From: Aliishimia sp963721175
Lineage (GTDB): Bacteria > Pseudomonadota > Alphaproteobacteria > Rhodobacterales > Rhodobacteraceae
NCBI GenBank assembly: GCA_963721175.1
Contig: CAVRIG010000007.1
Coordinates: 620,001-684,000, forward strand
Direction: 5' to 3'
DNA: 64,000 nt
Every line of letters begins with the position of its first letter. Positions within the stretch are counted from its first letter, which is position 1. The notes beneath the pieces were generated by a model. That model searched no databases. It worked only from the letters and a program-made list of their open reading frames with translations, and had not been told where the DNA came from. Of this stretch, positions 37,759 to 47,055 are shown piece after piece. A program made the position numbers and the translations under genes.

Positions 37759-38994
37759 ATGACCGGAATCGCAACGACAGCGGACGCGCGCCTGCGGATC
37801 GAGGACCTGATCTTTTCCCGGACCGACGATCGCGGCGTCATCAGGTCCGGCAACCATGTGTTTCAGCACGTGTCGGTGTTTTCCTGGGAACAGCTGATCG
37901 GGGCACCGCACAAGATCGTCCGCCACGACGACATGCCCAAGGGCGTCTTCTACCTCCTGTGGGAGACGATCAAGACCGGCGAGCCGATGGGCGCCTATGT
38001 CCAGAACATGGCCGAGGACGGCACGTCCTACTGGGTCTATTCGACGATCCTGCCGCTGGATGACGGCTACATCTCGCTGCGGATGAAGCCGTCGGGTGAG
38101 TACTTCAAGAAGATCATTCCGGTCTACGAGGCGGTGCGGGCCGAGGAACGCGCCGGCACCCTGACGCCACAGCAGAGCGGCGAGAAGATCGTGGCCGCCG
38201 TGCAGAACCTGGGTTTTGCCGACTATGCCGAATTCATGAGCTTTGCGCTGCGCGACGAGGCATGGTCCCGCGACGGCATCCTGCGCCGGTCCGGGGGCAC
38301 GATCCGCGACAATCTGGCGGAGATGTTCAAGGACATCCGCGAGATGGAGGCCCGTGCGGGCAAGGTCGAACAGACCTTCCACAAGACGCACCAGATCCCC
38401 TACAACATGCGGCTTCAAGCCGGACGGCTCGAAGGCAGCGACGGACCGATCAGCGTGATTTCCAGCAACCATCGGCAGATGACACAGTCGCTGGAGGAGA
38501 ACCTCGCGCGGTTCAGCGCGGATTCGTCGGTCGGCGCGGACGCGATCCGGCTCGCGCTCTTCAAGACGTCCGTCGCGATGCTGGTCGAAGAGGTCGCGCA
38601 GGATTACGCCGCGGAGGCCGATCACGGCCACTGGGACAAGTCGGCGCAAATGGCCGAACTGCTGAACCTCGCCAGCCGTTACCGCGAGCAGTCGGTGACC
38701 GAGGTCCGGACGCTCGCCGATCGGGTCCGGCGGTTCGGGCAGCAATGCCGCGACATGCGCCGCATGATGTCCGGACTCGAACTGACCCGGATCATGTGCA
38801 AGATCGAGCGGTCCAAATTCGACGGCGAACATGCCGGCCTCGACGAGATCGTGAACCGTCTGGCCGAAGCGCAGACGACGCTGGGCCAGAGTTTCGACGA
38901 GATCCTGAATTCGGTCAGCAACATCCTCTCGCGCAGCGACGACATCCAGCGCAGCGCCGGTGCTCAAGGGCGCAGGATCCCGGCACACGTGTGA
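37759..38994 (+). CDS. PAS-domain protein with helical C terminus (Aer-like, no methyl-accepting domain)
   Basis: 411 residues; ribosome site GGGAGGTG. Residues about 10-115 form a PAS domain very like those of aerotaxis and chemotaxis receptors (IFSRTDDRGVIRSGNHVF, GAPHKIVRHDDMPKGVFYLL, YWVYSTILPLDDGYISLRM). The rest is predicted helical and lacks both membrane helices and the methyl-accepting signalling hairpin; it also has no kinase or cyclase motif. It may be a sensor that acts on another protein. Intact frame and solitary location. Confidence 0.8.
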   Translation: MTGIATTADARLRIEDLIFSRTDDRGVIRSGNHVFQHVSVFSWEQLIGAPHKIVRHDDMPKGVFYLLWETIKTGEPMGAYVQNMAEDGTSYWVYSTILPLDDGYISLRMKPSGEYFKKIIPVYEAVRAEERAGTLTPQQSGEKIVAAVQNLGFADYAEFMSFALRDEAWSRDGILRRSGGTIRDNLAEMFKDIREMEARAGKVEQTFHKTHQIPYNMRLQAGRLEGSDGPISVISSNHRQMTQSLEENLARFSADSSVGADAIRLALFKTSVAMLVEEVAQDYAAEADHGHWDKSAQMAELLNLASRYREQSVTEVRTLADRVRRFGQQCRDMRRMMSGLELTRIMCKIERSKFDGEHAGLDEIVNRLAEAQTTLGQSFDEILNSVSNILSRSDDIQRSAGAQGRRIPAHV

Positions 38995-39030
38995 CTGTGT
39001 GCGCCTGACATCGGAGGCCGTGTTCCGGCG

Positions 39031-39597
39031 TCAGGGGATGATGCGGGTGTATTTCGTGCCTTCGAGCGTCGCGCCGACGCGCAAGCCCGCGCGTCCGAAG
39101 ACCGCGGCGAGCACCGGTGCGAGCACCGTCGTCGTATCCGCGTTGATGCTGTCCCCCTGGTCGGAAATCACGTATTCGAGATCCGCTCCGGCGGCCCAGC
39201 CGGGAGAGCGGCGGAAATCAGTGAGCGCCCCTTCGGTCATGAAGAAGAGAACATGCGCATATTGCTGCGCGCCGATCTGAAACCCGCCCGAACCCTTCAC
39301 GACGGAGTAGTAATCCACCGTCACACCACCGACGCGCAGCGCCCCGCGCCCGTAAGCCCCGCCGATACCGAGCCCGGCCTCGGTGACCAGCGGCATCACC
39401 AGCATGCCGTTCGCCTTCTGCGCCAGATCGCGGGTGTTGGGGTAGAGCCGGTACATTTCGGCCAGAGTGGCGTCCACGCGGGCATCGATCGTGGCCGGGC
39501 CGGTGCCACCGATGCCGTTGCCGCAGGCCGCGAGGGTGCCGCAGCCCGCAAGAAGCGTCAGTGAGAAACCCCGCCGGGTCAGATCCGTCTTGGTCAT
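39031..39597 (-). CDS. SYLF (YSC84-type lipid-binding) domain lipoprotein
   Basis: 188 residues from ATG 39597. The N terminus TRRGFSLTLLAGCGTLAAC has a twin-arginine pair and a lipobox cysteine, so export through Tat as a lipoprotein is plausible. The SYLF domain follows (NGMLVMPLVTEAGLGIGGAY, VDYYSVVKGSGGFQIGAQ, VLFFMTEGALTDFRRSPGW). Bacterial SYLF proteins bind lipids and may have a barrier role in the envelope. Downstream of hemB on the same strand, but 194 bases separate them, with a repeat element between. Confidence 0.85.
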   Translation of the reverse strand: MTKTDLTRRGFSLTLLAGCGTLAACGNGIGGTGPATIDARVDATLAEMYRLYPNTRDLAQKANGMLVMPLVTEAGLGIGGAYGRGALRVGGVTVDYYSVVKGSGGFQIGAQQYAHVLFFMTEGALTDFRRSPGWAAGADLEYVISDQGDSINADTTTVLAPVLAAVFGRAGLRVGATLEGTKYTRIIP

Positions 39598-39751
39598 GAG
39601 ATCGCCTGTCAATTGTTGCTCGATGCCGGCTATAGCCGGTCTTGCGGCAACTATATGTTGATTTGCTCGGTCTGTCACGCAGGTTTGGCCGTGTCGGCCC
39701 GGGACCCCTCGAGGCGATCGAAAGGGTGCTTCCCCCGTCGGCGCGGGACGC

Positions 39752-39790
39752 GCGGCCTCCCCCGAAGTTTGTTCGCCAAGTGAAGGGCGG
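39752..39790. repeat. REP-like intergenic element, copy 1
   Basis: GCCTCC, then GAAGTTTG, then CGCCAAGTGAAGGG, immediately after the hemB stop. It matches the element at 59437-59475 in order and spacing (GCCTCC, GGGAGTTTGG, GCCAAGTGAAGGGG). I recall similar CCTCCGGCGGG...CCAAGATGAAG elements between genes across Rhodobacteraceae; copy number elsewhere in this genome cannot be seen. Confidence 0.5.
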
Positions 39791-39791
39791 A

Positions 39792-40810
39792 TCAGGCGTC
39801 CTGCCAGGTCGCGCTGGCCAGAAGGCGGGCGGCGGCGGGCGCGAAATAGGTCAGCACACCGTCGCAGCCCGCGCGCTTGAACGCCATCAGGCTTTCCATC
39901 ATCACCTTGTCGTGGTCGAGCCAGCCGTTCTGCGCCGCGGCCTCGATCATCGCGTATTCGCCGGAGACCTGGTAGGCGAAGGTGGGCGCGCCAAACGTGT
40001 CCTTGGCCCGCCGGCAGATGTCGAGATAGGGCATGCCGGGCTTGATCATCACCATGTCCGCGCCTTCGCGCAGGTCGCGGGCGATCAGGCGCAGCGCCTC
40101 GTCGGAATTGGCCGGATCCATCTGGTAGGTCTTCTTGTCGCCGACGAGCGCGCCGGACGCGCCGACCGCGTCGCGGAAGGGGCCGTAGAAGGCCGAGGCG
40201 TATTTCGCCGCATAGCTCAGGATCGAGCACGTTGTCGTGGCCGCCCGCTTCCAGCGCCGTGCGGATCGCGCCGATGCGGCCGTCCATCATGTCCGACGGC
40301 CCGATGATGTCGGCGCCGGCCTCGGCCTGGGCCAGGGCCATCTTCACCAGCGCCTCGACCGTGCGGTCGTTCACGATCTCGCCGTTCTCGACGAAGCCGT
40401 CATGGCCGTTGATGTTGTAGGGATCGAGCGCCACGTCGGTCATCACCGCCATTTCCGGCACCGCGGACTTGATCGCGCGGGTGGCGCGGTTGGAGAGGTT
40501 GTCGGGGCTCCAGGCCTCGGCGCAATCCTCGGTCCGGTCGGCGGCTTCGGTGTAGGGAAAGATGCAGATCGCGGGGATGCCGAGAACGGCCGCCTCGCGC
40601 GCGGCTTCGGCCATCTTGTCGACGGAGCGGCGCATCACGCCGGGCATGGACGGCACCGGCTCCTCCACGCCCTCGCCCTGGCGCACGAAGACGGGCCAGA
40701 TCAGGTCGCCGACGGCGAGGTGGTTCTGCCGCACGAGGGCGCGCAGGGCGGGGGATTGTCGCACCCGGCGCAGGCGCGTGGCGGGATAGGGGGCCAGTCG
40801 TGGGCTGCAT
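39792..40810 (-). CDS. hemB: delta-aminolevulinic acid dehydratase, frameshifted
   Basis: About 339 residues after removing one-base insertions near 40797 (just after the start: MQPTLAPYPATRLRRVRQ) and 40226. Blocks: DLIWPVFVRQGEGVEEPVPS, MTDVALDPYNINGHDGFV, DGRIGAIRTALE, and the active-site lysine region MVMIKPGMPYLD. The zinc-cysteine cluster of animal and E. coli enzymes is replaced by ALDPYNINGHDG, so this is the cysteine-free type seen in Rhodobacter. It makes porphobilinogen for haem, cobalamin and, if present, bacteriochlorophyll. As the gene is essential, the two breaks are almost surely errors. Confidence 0.92.
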
Positions 40811-40970
40811 CGGGGACCTGTCGGATTGACCTCACAGTCTCCTAGCTGCCACGGTTCGCGGACGCACTCAAGTCTCGGGGCTACCAATCGCCCGTGCGCC
40901 CGGATACAGGGGCACAAAAGCCTTCACCCGCGGACCGCTGCCTTGGACCTGGCAACAGACACTTTTTGAA

Positions 40971-41467
40971 ATGATCGACATGCGATCCTTCTCGAACCTG
41001 TGGTTCTGGATCGCGCTTGCCGTCGTGTGGTCACGGCCAGCCACTGGGTGCATGGGCGTGCCCTACGACATGGTCGTGCGTGCGCGTCGCCACGGAGGCC
41101 AGGCGGAGGCGGACCTCGAGGATATCGTCCGGGTGAACGTGAACCGGTTGCTGTATATCGGGCGGGTTTCGGGGCTGTGGCTGCTGGGGTTGGGGTGCTT
41201 CTTTCTGACGGGTCTGGGCGTGCTGGGCTTCGCCTACGGCGTCGAATTCGCGCAGGCGGCCTTTCTGCTGGTGCTTCCGATGTCGATCCTTGCGCTGCAT
41301 GAGCCTGTCGACCGCGCGTCTGATCTTCGAACGGGATCTTGCGGGCGAGGCTCTGCGCGGCGCGTCTGACGCGGCACCGCGTCTACACCCAGATGATCGG
41401 CATGGTGTCGATCTTCGTGACCGCGCTCTGGGGGATGTACCAGAACCTCGCGATCGGCGCGCTCTGA
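40971..41467 (+). CDS. small membrane protein annotated in relatives as a SufBCD-complex component, frameshifted
   Basis: About 165 residues after resolving four frame changes (near 41027, 41053, 41298 and 41361). Joined reading: IDMRSFSNLWFWIALAVVW, TASHWVHG, VPYDMVVRARRHGGQAEADL, then two hydrophobic helices, MSLSTARLIFERDLAGEALRG, and LTRHRVYTQMIGMVSIFVTA. I recognise it as a conserved Rhodobacteraceae membrane protein that databases label as a component of the SufBCD complex. No suf gene is near and the label may be an inherited misannotation. Coding similarity continues a few codons upstream (QTLFE), so the true start may be earlier. It ends 42 bases before mfd. Confidence 0.6.
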
Positions 41468-41509
41468 TGGTTGACATGCGGTCAGCCACGCACAATTAGA
41501 CGCCTGCCC

Positions 41510-44500
41510 ATGCTCAACCTGATCGAATCACTTGTTTCCGGCGCGCCCGAAGGCTTCGATGCCCGCCTGGTGCTGCAGCGAAGTCGCGCGCGCACGGGCC
41601 GGTGATGCACGTGGCGCGCGACGACAAGCGGCTGGCGGCGATGCAGGCGGGCTTGCGGTTCTTTGCGCCCGACATGCCGGTCTTCGTGCTTTCCGGGCTG
41701 GGACTGTCTGCCCTATGACCGCGTGTCGCCGAATGCCGACATCTCCGCGCCGCGGATGGCGACGCTGGCGGCGCTGGTCCACGGGATGCCGGATCGGTTC
41801 GTGCTGCTGACCACGCTCAACGCCGCGACGCAGCGGGTGCCGGCGCGCGCGTTGCTGCGCGATGCAGCCTTTTCGCGCAACGGTCGGCGACCGGATCGAC
41901 GAAGCGGCGCCTTGCGCGACTTCCTCGTGCGCATGGGGTTCACGCAAGCGCCGACGGTGACGGAGCCGGGCGATTATGCGGTGCGCGGCGGCATCATCGA
42001 CATCTATCCGCCCGGCGAGCTCGGCCCGGTGCGGCTCGATCTCTTCGGCGACGTGCTGGACGGCGCGCGCCGCTTCGATCCCGCGACCCAGCGCACGACG
42101 GAAAAGCTGGACATGGTGGAGCTGGCGCCGGTCTCCGAGGTGATCCTGGACGAGGCGGCGATCACGCGGTTCCGCCAGAACTACCGGATCGAATTCGGCG
42201 CCGCCGGCACCGACGATCCGCTCTACGAGGCGGTGAGCGCGGGGCGCAAGCATCAGGGCGTCGGAACACTGGCTGCCGTTCTTTCACGAACGGCTGGAGA
42301 CCCTGTTCGACTATCTGCCCGACGCCACGGTCATGCTCGACGACCAGATGACGCCGGCGCGGCTGGCGCGGTGGGACAGCGATCGCCGATCAGTACGAGC
42401 CGCGCGCCAGCATCGCGATGACCGCAGACGCTCGCGCATGGACACCGTCTACAAGCCCGCGCCGCCGGAGGGTGCTGTATCTCGACGATGCGGCCTGGGA
42501 GGCGGCGATCGCTGACACGCCGCGTGCTGCAGTTCACGCCGCTGCCGCAGGCCACGGGCCCGGGCGTCATGGATGCGGGCGGGCGGATCGGGCGCGAACT
42601 TCGCGCCGGAGCGGCAGCAGGAAAGCATCAGCCTTTTCGGTGCCTTGGCGGAGCATGTCGAAGGCAAAGATGGACCGACGGGCCGGTGGTGGTCGCCTCC
42701 TATTCCGAAGGCGCGCGCGAGCGCCTGACGCGGTCTGATCGAGGATGAGGGGCTGGGCGAGGCGATCCCGATCACGGACGGCACGCGCATCGGCAAGCGC
42801 GGGCTGCACCTGGCGGTCTGGGCGCTGGAGCACGGGTTCGAGGCGCCGGAGACTGACGGTGCATCGTCCGAACAGGACGTGCTGGGCGACCGGCTGATCC
42901 GCGCGACCGCGCAAGCGCCGCCGGGCCGAGAATTTCCTGACCGAGGCGCAGTCGCTCTCGCCCGGCGATCTGGTGGTGCATGTGGATCACGGCGTCGGGC
43001 CGCTATCCTGGGGCTGGAGGTCGTGACCGCGGCGGGCGCGGCGCATGAATGCCTGCTGCTGGAATATGCGGAGGGCGTCAAAGCTCTACCTGCCGGTCGA
43101 GAATATCGAGCTGCTGTCGCAGCTACGGCCACGAGGAAGGGCTGCTCGACAAGCTGGGCGGCGGCGCGTGGCAGGCCAAGAAGGCCAGGCTCAAGGAGCG
43201 CATCCGCGAGATGGCCGACCGGCTGATCCGGATCGCGGCCGAGCGCGCGCTGCGCACGCGCGCCGATCCTGGAGCCGCCGCCAGGCATGTGGGACGCGTT
43301 CTCGGCGCGGTTCCCCTATGAGGAAACCGACGACCAGCTGCGCGCCATCGAGCGACGTGATGGCGGACCTGACCAGCGGCACGCCGATGGACCGGCTGAT
43401 CTGCGGCGATGTGGGCTTCGGCAAGACCGAGGTCGCGATGCGCGCGGCCTTCGTCGCGGCGATGTCGGGCGTGCAGGTGGCGGTGATCGCGCCGACCACG
43501 CTGCTGGCGCGCCAGCACTGCAAGAGCTTTCCGCGACCGGTTCCGGGGCTTCCCGATCGAAGTGCGCCAGCTGTCGCGCTTCGTCGCGGCAGAAGGAGGC
43601 GGCCGCGACCCGCGAGGGCATGGCCGACGGCACGGTCGATATCGTCATCGGCACCCATGCGCTGCTGGCCAAGGGCGTGCGAGTTCAAGAACCTCGGCCT
43701 GCTGGTCATCGACGAGGAGCAGCATTTCGGCGTCGACCCACAAGGAACGGCTGAAGGCGCTGCGCACGGACATCCACGTGCTGACGCTGACCGCGACGCC
43801 GATCCCGCGCACGCTGCAGCTGTCGCTGTCGGGCGTGCGGGACCTGTCGATCATCGGCACGCCGCCGGTCGACCGGCTGGCGATCCGCACCTATGTCAGC
43901 GAATTCGACGCCGTGACGATGCGCGAGGCGCTTGCTGCGCGAACATTACCGCGGCGGGCAGAGCTTCTACGTCGTGCCGCGCATCACCGACCTGCCGGAG
44001 ATCGAGGAGTTCCTGAAAGAGCAGCTGCCGGAGCTCAGCTATGTCGTCGCCCACGGCCAGATGGCGGCGGGCGAGCTCGACGACCGGATGAACGCCTTCT
44101 ACGACGGCAAGTACGACGTGCTGCTGGCGACGACGATCGTGGAATCGGGCCTCGACATCCCGACCGCGAACACGATGATCATCCACCGCGCCGACATGTT
44201 CGGGCTGGCGCAGCTCTACCAGATCCGGGGCCGGGTGGGGCGGTCCAAGACGCGCGCCTATGCCTATCTCACGACGAAGCCGCGCGCGCAAGCTGACCGA
44301 CTACGGCGGAAAAGCGGCTGCGCGTGCTGGGCTCGCTCGACACGCTGGGCGCCGGGTTCACGCTGGCCAGCCAGGATCTCGACATTCGCGGCGCAGGCAA
44401 CCTGCTGGGCGAGGAGCAGTCGGGCCAGATGCGCGACGTGGGCTACGAGCTTTACCAGATCGATGCTGGAGGAGGCGATCGCCAAGATCCGCTCGGGCGA

Positions 44501-45004
44501 GCTGGAAGGGCTGACCGAGGATGACGGGCAATGGGCGCCGCAGATCAACCTGGGCGTGCCGGTGCTGATCCCCGAGGATTACGTGCCCGATCTCGACGTG
44601 CGGCTGGGGCTCTACCGCCGGCTGTCGGGTCTGACGACCAAGGTCGAGCTGGAAGGCTTCGCCGCCGAGCTGATCGACCGCTTCGGCAAGCTGCCGAAGG
44701 AGGTCAACACGCTGCTGCTGGTCGTGCGGATCAAGGCGATGTGCAAGCGCGCCGGGATCGCCAAGCTGGATGGCGGGCCGAAGGGCGCGACGATCCAGTT
44801 CCACAACGACAAGTTCGCCTCGCCCGAGGGGCTGGTGGAGTTCATCCAGGACCAGCGCGGGCTGGCCAAGGTGCAAGGACAACAAGATCGTCGTGCGGCG
44901 CGACTGGAAGAAGGAGAGCCGACAAGATCAAGGGCGCCTTCGCCATCGCCCGCGATCTGGCCGAGAAGGTGATGAGCGAGGAGAAGAAGGCGAAATCCGC
45001 CTGA
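41510..45004 (+). CDS. mfd: transcription-repair coupling factor Mfd, heavily frameshifted
   Basis: About 1,155 residues can be pieced together across all three frames with about 30 small insertions. In order: UvrB-like homology region (PGWDCLPYDRVSPN, TEPGDYAVRGGIIDIYPPGE); RNA polymerase interaction domain (SPGDLVVHVDHG, LYLPVENIELLS); helicase with Walker A GDVGFGKTEVAMRA, DEEQHFGV box, LTATPIPRTL, and ATTIVESGLDIPTANTMIIH; C-terminal TRCF domain (EDYVPDLDVRLGLYRRLSG). Mfd dislodges RNA polymerase stalled at DNA damage and recruits UvrA. Helicase motifs are fully conserved and long segments (43740-43930, 43935-44285, 44465-44870) are unbroken, so I read this as a sequence-quality problem and not a pseudogene. 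Confidence 0.9.
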
Positions 45005-45017
45005 AACGATGGTGCAG

Positions 45018-46235
45018 CTACGCCGTTTGCGGAACCGCGCGCGCATGTGCATTGAGCCGCCACATGATCGCGCACCCGATCACCGCCAGACAGAGCACCG
45101 ACAGAAGCAGCGGGATTGGCGTGCCATCGAAAAGCATCCCCACGAAGCCCGCCGCAATGGCTGCGATCATGGTGGACACGGCGCCGGTCAGCGACGCGGT
45201 CAGGCCCGCGATGTGGCCCATCGGCTCCAACGCCACCGCGTTCAGGTTGCCGACGCAGAGACCGGACAGCCAGATCAGCAGGAATTGCCAGACCACGAAG
45301 GCCGGAAAGGCGAGGTGCGGCGCCAGCCAGATCAGCAGCAGCGCGGTGAGCGCGGACAAGACCTGCCCGGCCATGCCCAACGTCACCATCAGCCGCATGC
45401 CGAAACGCATCACGAGGGAGGCGTTCACGAGGCTGGTCGAGGCCGCCGAAAAGAGCGCGATGCCGCCGAACCAGTAGGGGAAGGTGTCGGCCAGTCCGAA
45501 GACCTGGTCATAGATCTGCTGCACCTGCGCCAGCAGGCTGATGATCAGCCCGAGTGCCACGCCTTGCGCCAGGATCGCGAGGCGCACGATCCGGTGTTGA
45601 AACACCTCCACCGCCGCCAGCCAGAGCCGAGGAAGATGGAAGGGCCGCCGATCGTCTTTCGCCAGCGGTTCGTCCAGCCGCAGCCAGAGCCAGAGCGTGG
45701 AGATCAGCGAGAAGACAATGAACGAGAGCAGGATCGACCGCCAGCCGAAGGCTTCCGCCAGCAACGCGCCCATGGCCGGCGCCAGCGTCGGCACGATCGT
45801 GAAGAGCACCATGGCAAAGGACACGATCCGCGCCATCTGGCGACCTTCGTAGAGGTCGCGGACGATCGCCATCGAGACGATACGCGGACCCGCGGCCCCG
45901 ATCCCCTGGAAGAGGCGAGCGAAAATGATCACGTCGAAATTGTCGCTTTGCCAGGCGATGAGACCCGACAGCGTGTAGAGCGCCGCTCCGGCATACATCA
46001 CCGGCTTTCGGCCGATCGCGTCCGACAGCGGCCCCGCAACCAGGGTGCCGACCGCGAGTTCGGCGATGAAGAGCGTAATCAGCAGATGCGTGCGGCCGTC
46101 CGCGGCCATTTCCGTCGCGATCGCGGGCATCGTGGGCAGAAGCGCATCGACGCTGAAGGCCACGGTCGAGAACAGCATCGCGATCAGCGCGACGAACTCG
46201 CCGGTCGACATTCGCTGTTTACGTTCGTCTGTCAT
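45018..46235 (-). CDS. Bcr/CflA-type MFS drug exporter
   Basis: 405 residues with 12 hydrophobic helices. Family markers: DALLPTMPAIATEM in helix 1, the loop 2-3 motif GPLSDAIGRKPVMYAGA, and RLFQGIGAAGPRIVSMAIVRD in helix 4. It expels drugs or metabolites against the proton gradient; the substrate is unknown. It converges on mfd with a 13-base gap. ATG 46235 is used; an internal ATG eight codons later is possible. Confidence 0.88.
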   Translation of the reverse strand: MTDERKQRMSTGEFVALIAMLFSTVAFSVDALLPTMPAIATEMAADGRTHLLITLFIAELAVGTLVAGPLSDAIGRKPVMYAGAALYTLSGLIAWQSDNFDVIIFARLFQGIGAAGPRIVSMAIVRDLYEGRQMARIVSFAMVLFTIVPTLAPAMGALLAEAFGWRSILLSFIVFSLISTLWLWLRLDEPLAKDDRRPFHLPRLWLAAVEVFQHRIVRLAILAQGVALGLIISLLAQVQQIYDQVFGLADTFPYWFGGIALFSAASTSLVNASLVMRFGMRLMVTLGMAGQVLSALTALLLIWLAPHLAFPAFVVWQFLLIWLSGLCVGNLNAVALEPMGHIAGLTASLTGAVSTMIAAIAAGFVGMLFDGTPIPLLLSVLCLAVIGCAIMWRLNAHARAVPQTA

Positions 46236-46399
46236 GCCTTGCCCGCATCATGGTCGCGGCAGACTAATCACAAGTTGCATTGAGCGAAAAGCGCTTATGG
46301 GCGCGACCTAGCGTCATACCGCGATGTCGCGCCGCACATCATGTCTCGCCAGCCCAGTTTGACTGAGCTCAAAGCATGATTTGCTTGTCAGGCCGTTGT

Positions 46400-47055
46400 T
46401 CAGCCTTGGGAGGACGCGGCGCGCGTCTGCCCGGCCAACTCGTCGATCACCCGCTCCCACAATTCCGGCGCCTGCGCTCCCGGGACGGCGTGCTGCTGGG
46501 CCACGATGAAGGTCGGGACGGAGCTTACCCCCATCTCCCGCGAATGCGCGTCGCGCTGCGCAATGCTGTCGCGATCCGCGTCCGACTTCAGCAGGCGCCC
46601 GACCACGGCCGCGTCCAGCCCGATCGCATCGGCGATGTCCGCCAGCACCTCGTGGTCGCCGATGTCGCGCCCCTCCACGAAATAGGCCTGGAAGAGCGCG
46701 TCGACCGCCGCCTCCTGCTTTTCCTCGATGCCGGCCCAATGGATCAGACCGATGGGCGTCGACCGTGTTGGGCGTGCGCGTCATGGCCTCGAGATTGATC
46801 GTCAGGCCCGCTTGCTTCTGCGTGTTCCACGATCGGGGCGTAGGCCTTGGCGGCGCCCTCCTTGCCGCCGAACTTGGCCTCCAGGTAGGTGCGGCGGTCC
46901 ATCCCCTCTACCGGCATGTCGGGGTTTAGCTGAAACGGGTGCCATTCGATCTTGAAGGGATGGTCGGGCCGATGGGCCAGAGCCTGGTCGAGTTGCGCCT
47001 TGCCGATATAGCACCAGGGGCAGATCGGGTCGGAAAGGATGTCGAGCTTGGTCAT
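46400..47055 (-). CDS. DsbA-family (FrnE-like) oxidoreductase, frameshifted
   Basis: About 217 residues after removing two one-base insertions (near 46810 and 46762). N terminus MTKLDILSDPICPWCYIGKA carries the CPWC active site. The middle NLEAMTRTPNTVDAHR and C-terminal SSVPTFIVAQQHAVPGAQ match the cytoplasmic FrnE / 2-hydroxychromene-2-carboxylate isomerase-like branch. No signal peptide. Start overlaps the stop of the acyl-CoA ligase gene (ATGA), so both are on one message. Confidence 0.85.

Noticed and set aside
41510..45004. Extra bases in mfd and other genes seemed to fall exactly at codon boundaries, which would suggest a programmed or codon-aware process.
   Set aside because: Boundary placement is often a free choice. 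At about 43125 the conserved LLSRYGHEE is only recovered if the extra base lies inside the arginine codon, so the pattern is not strict.
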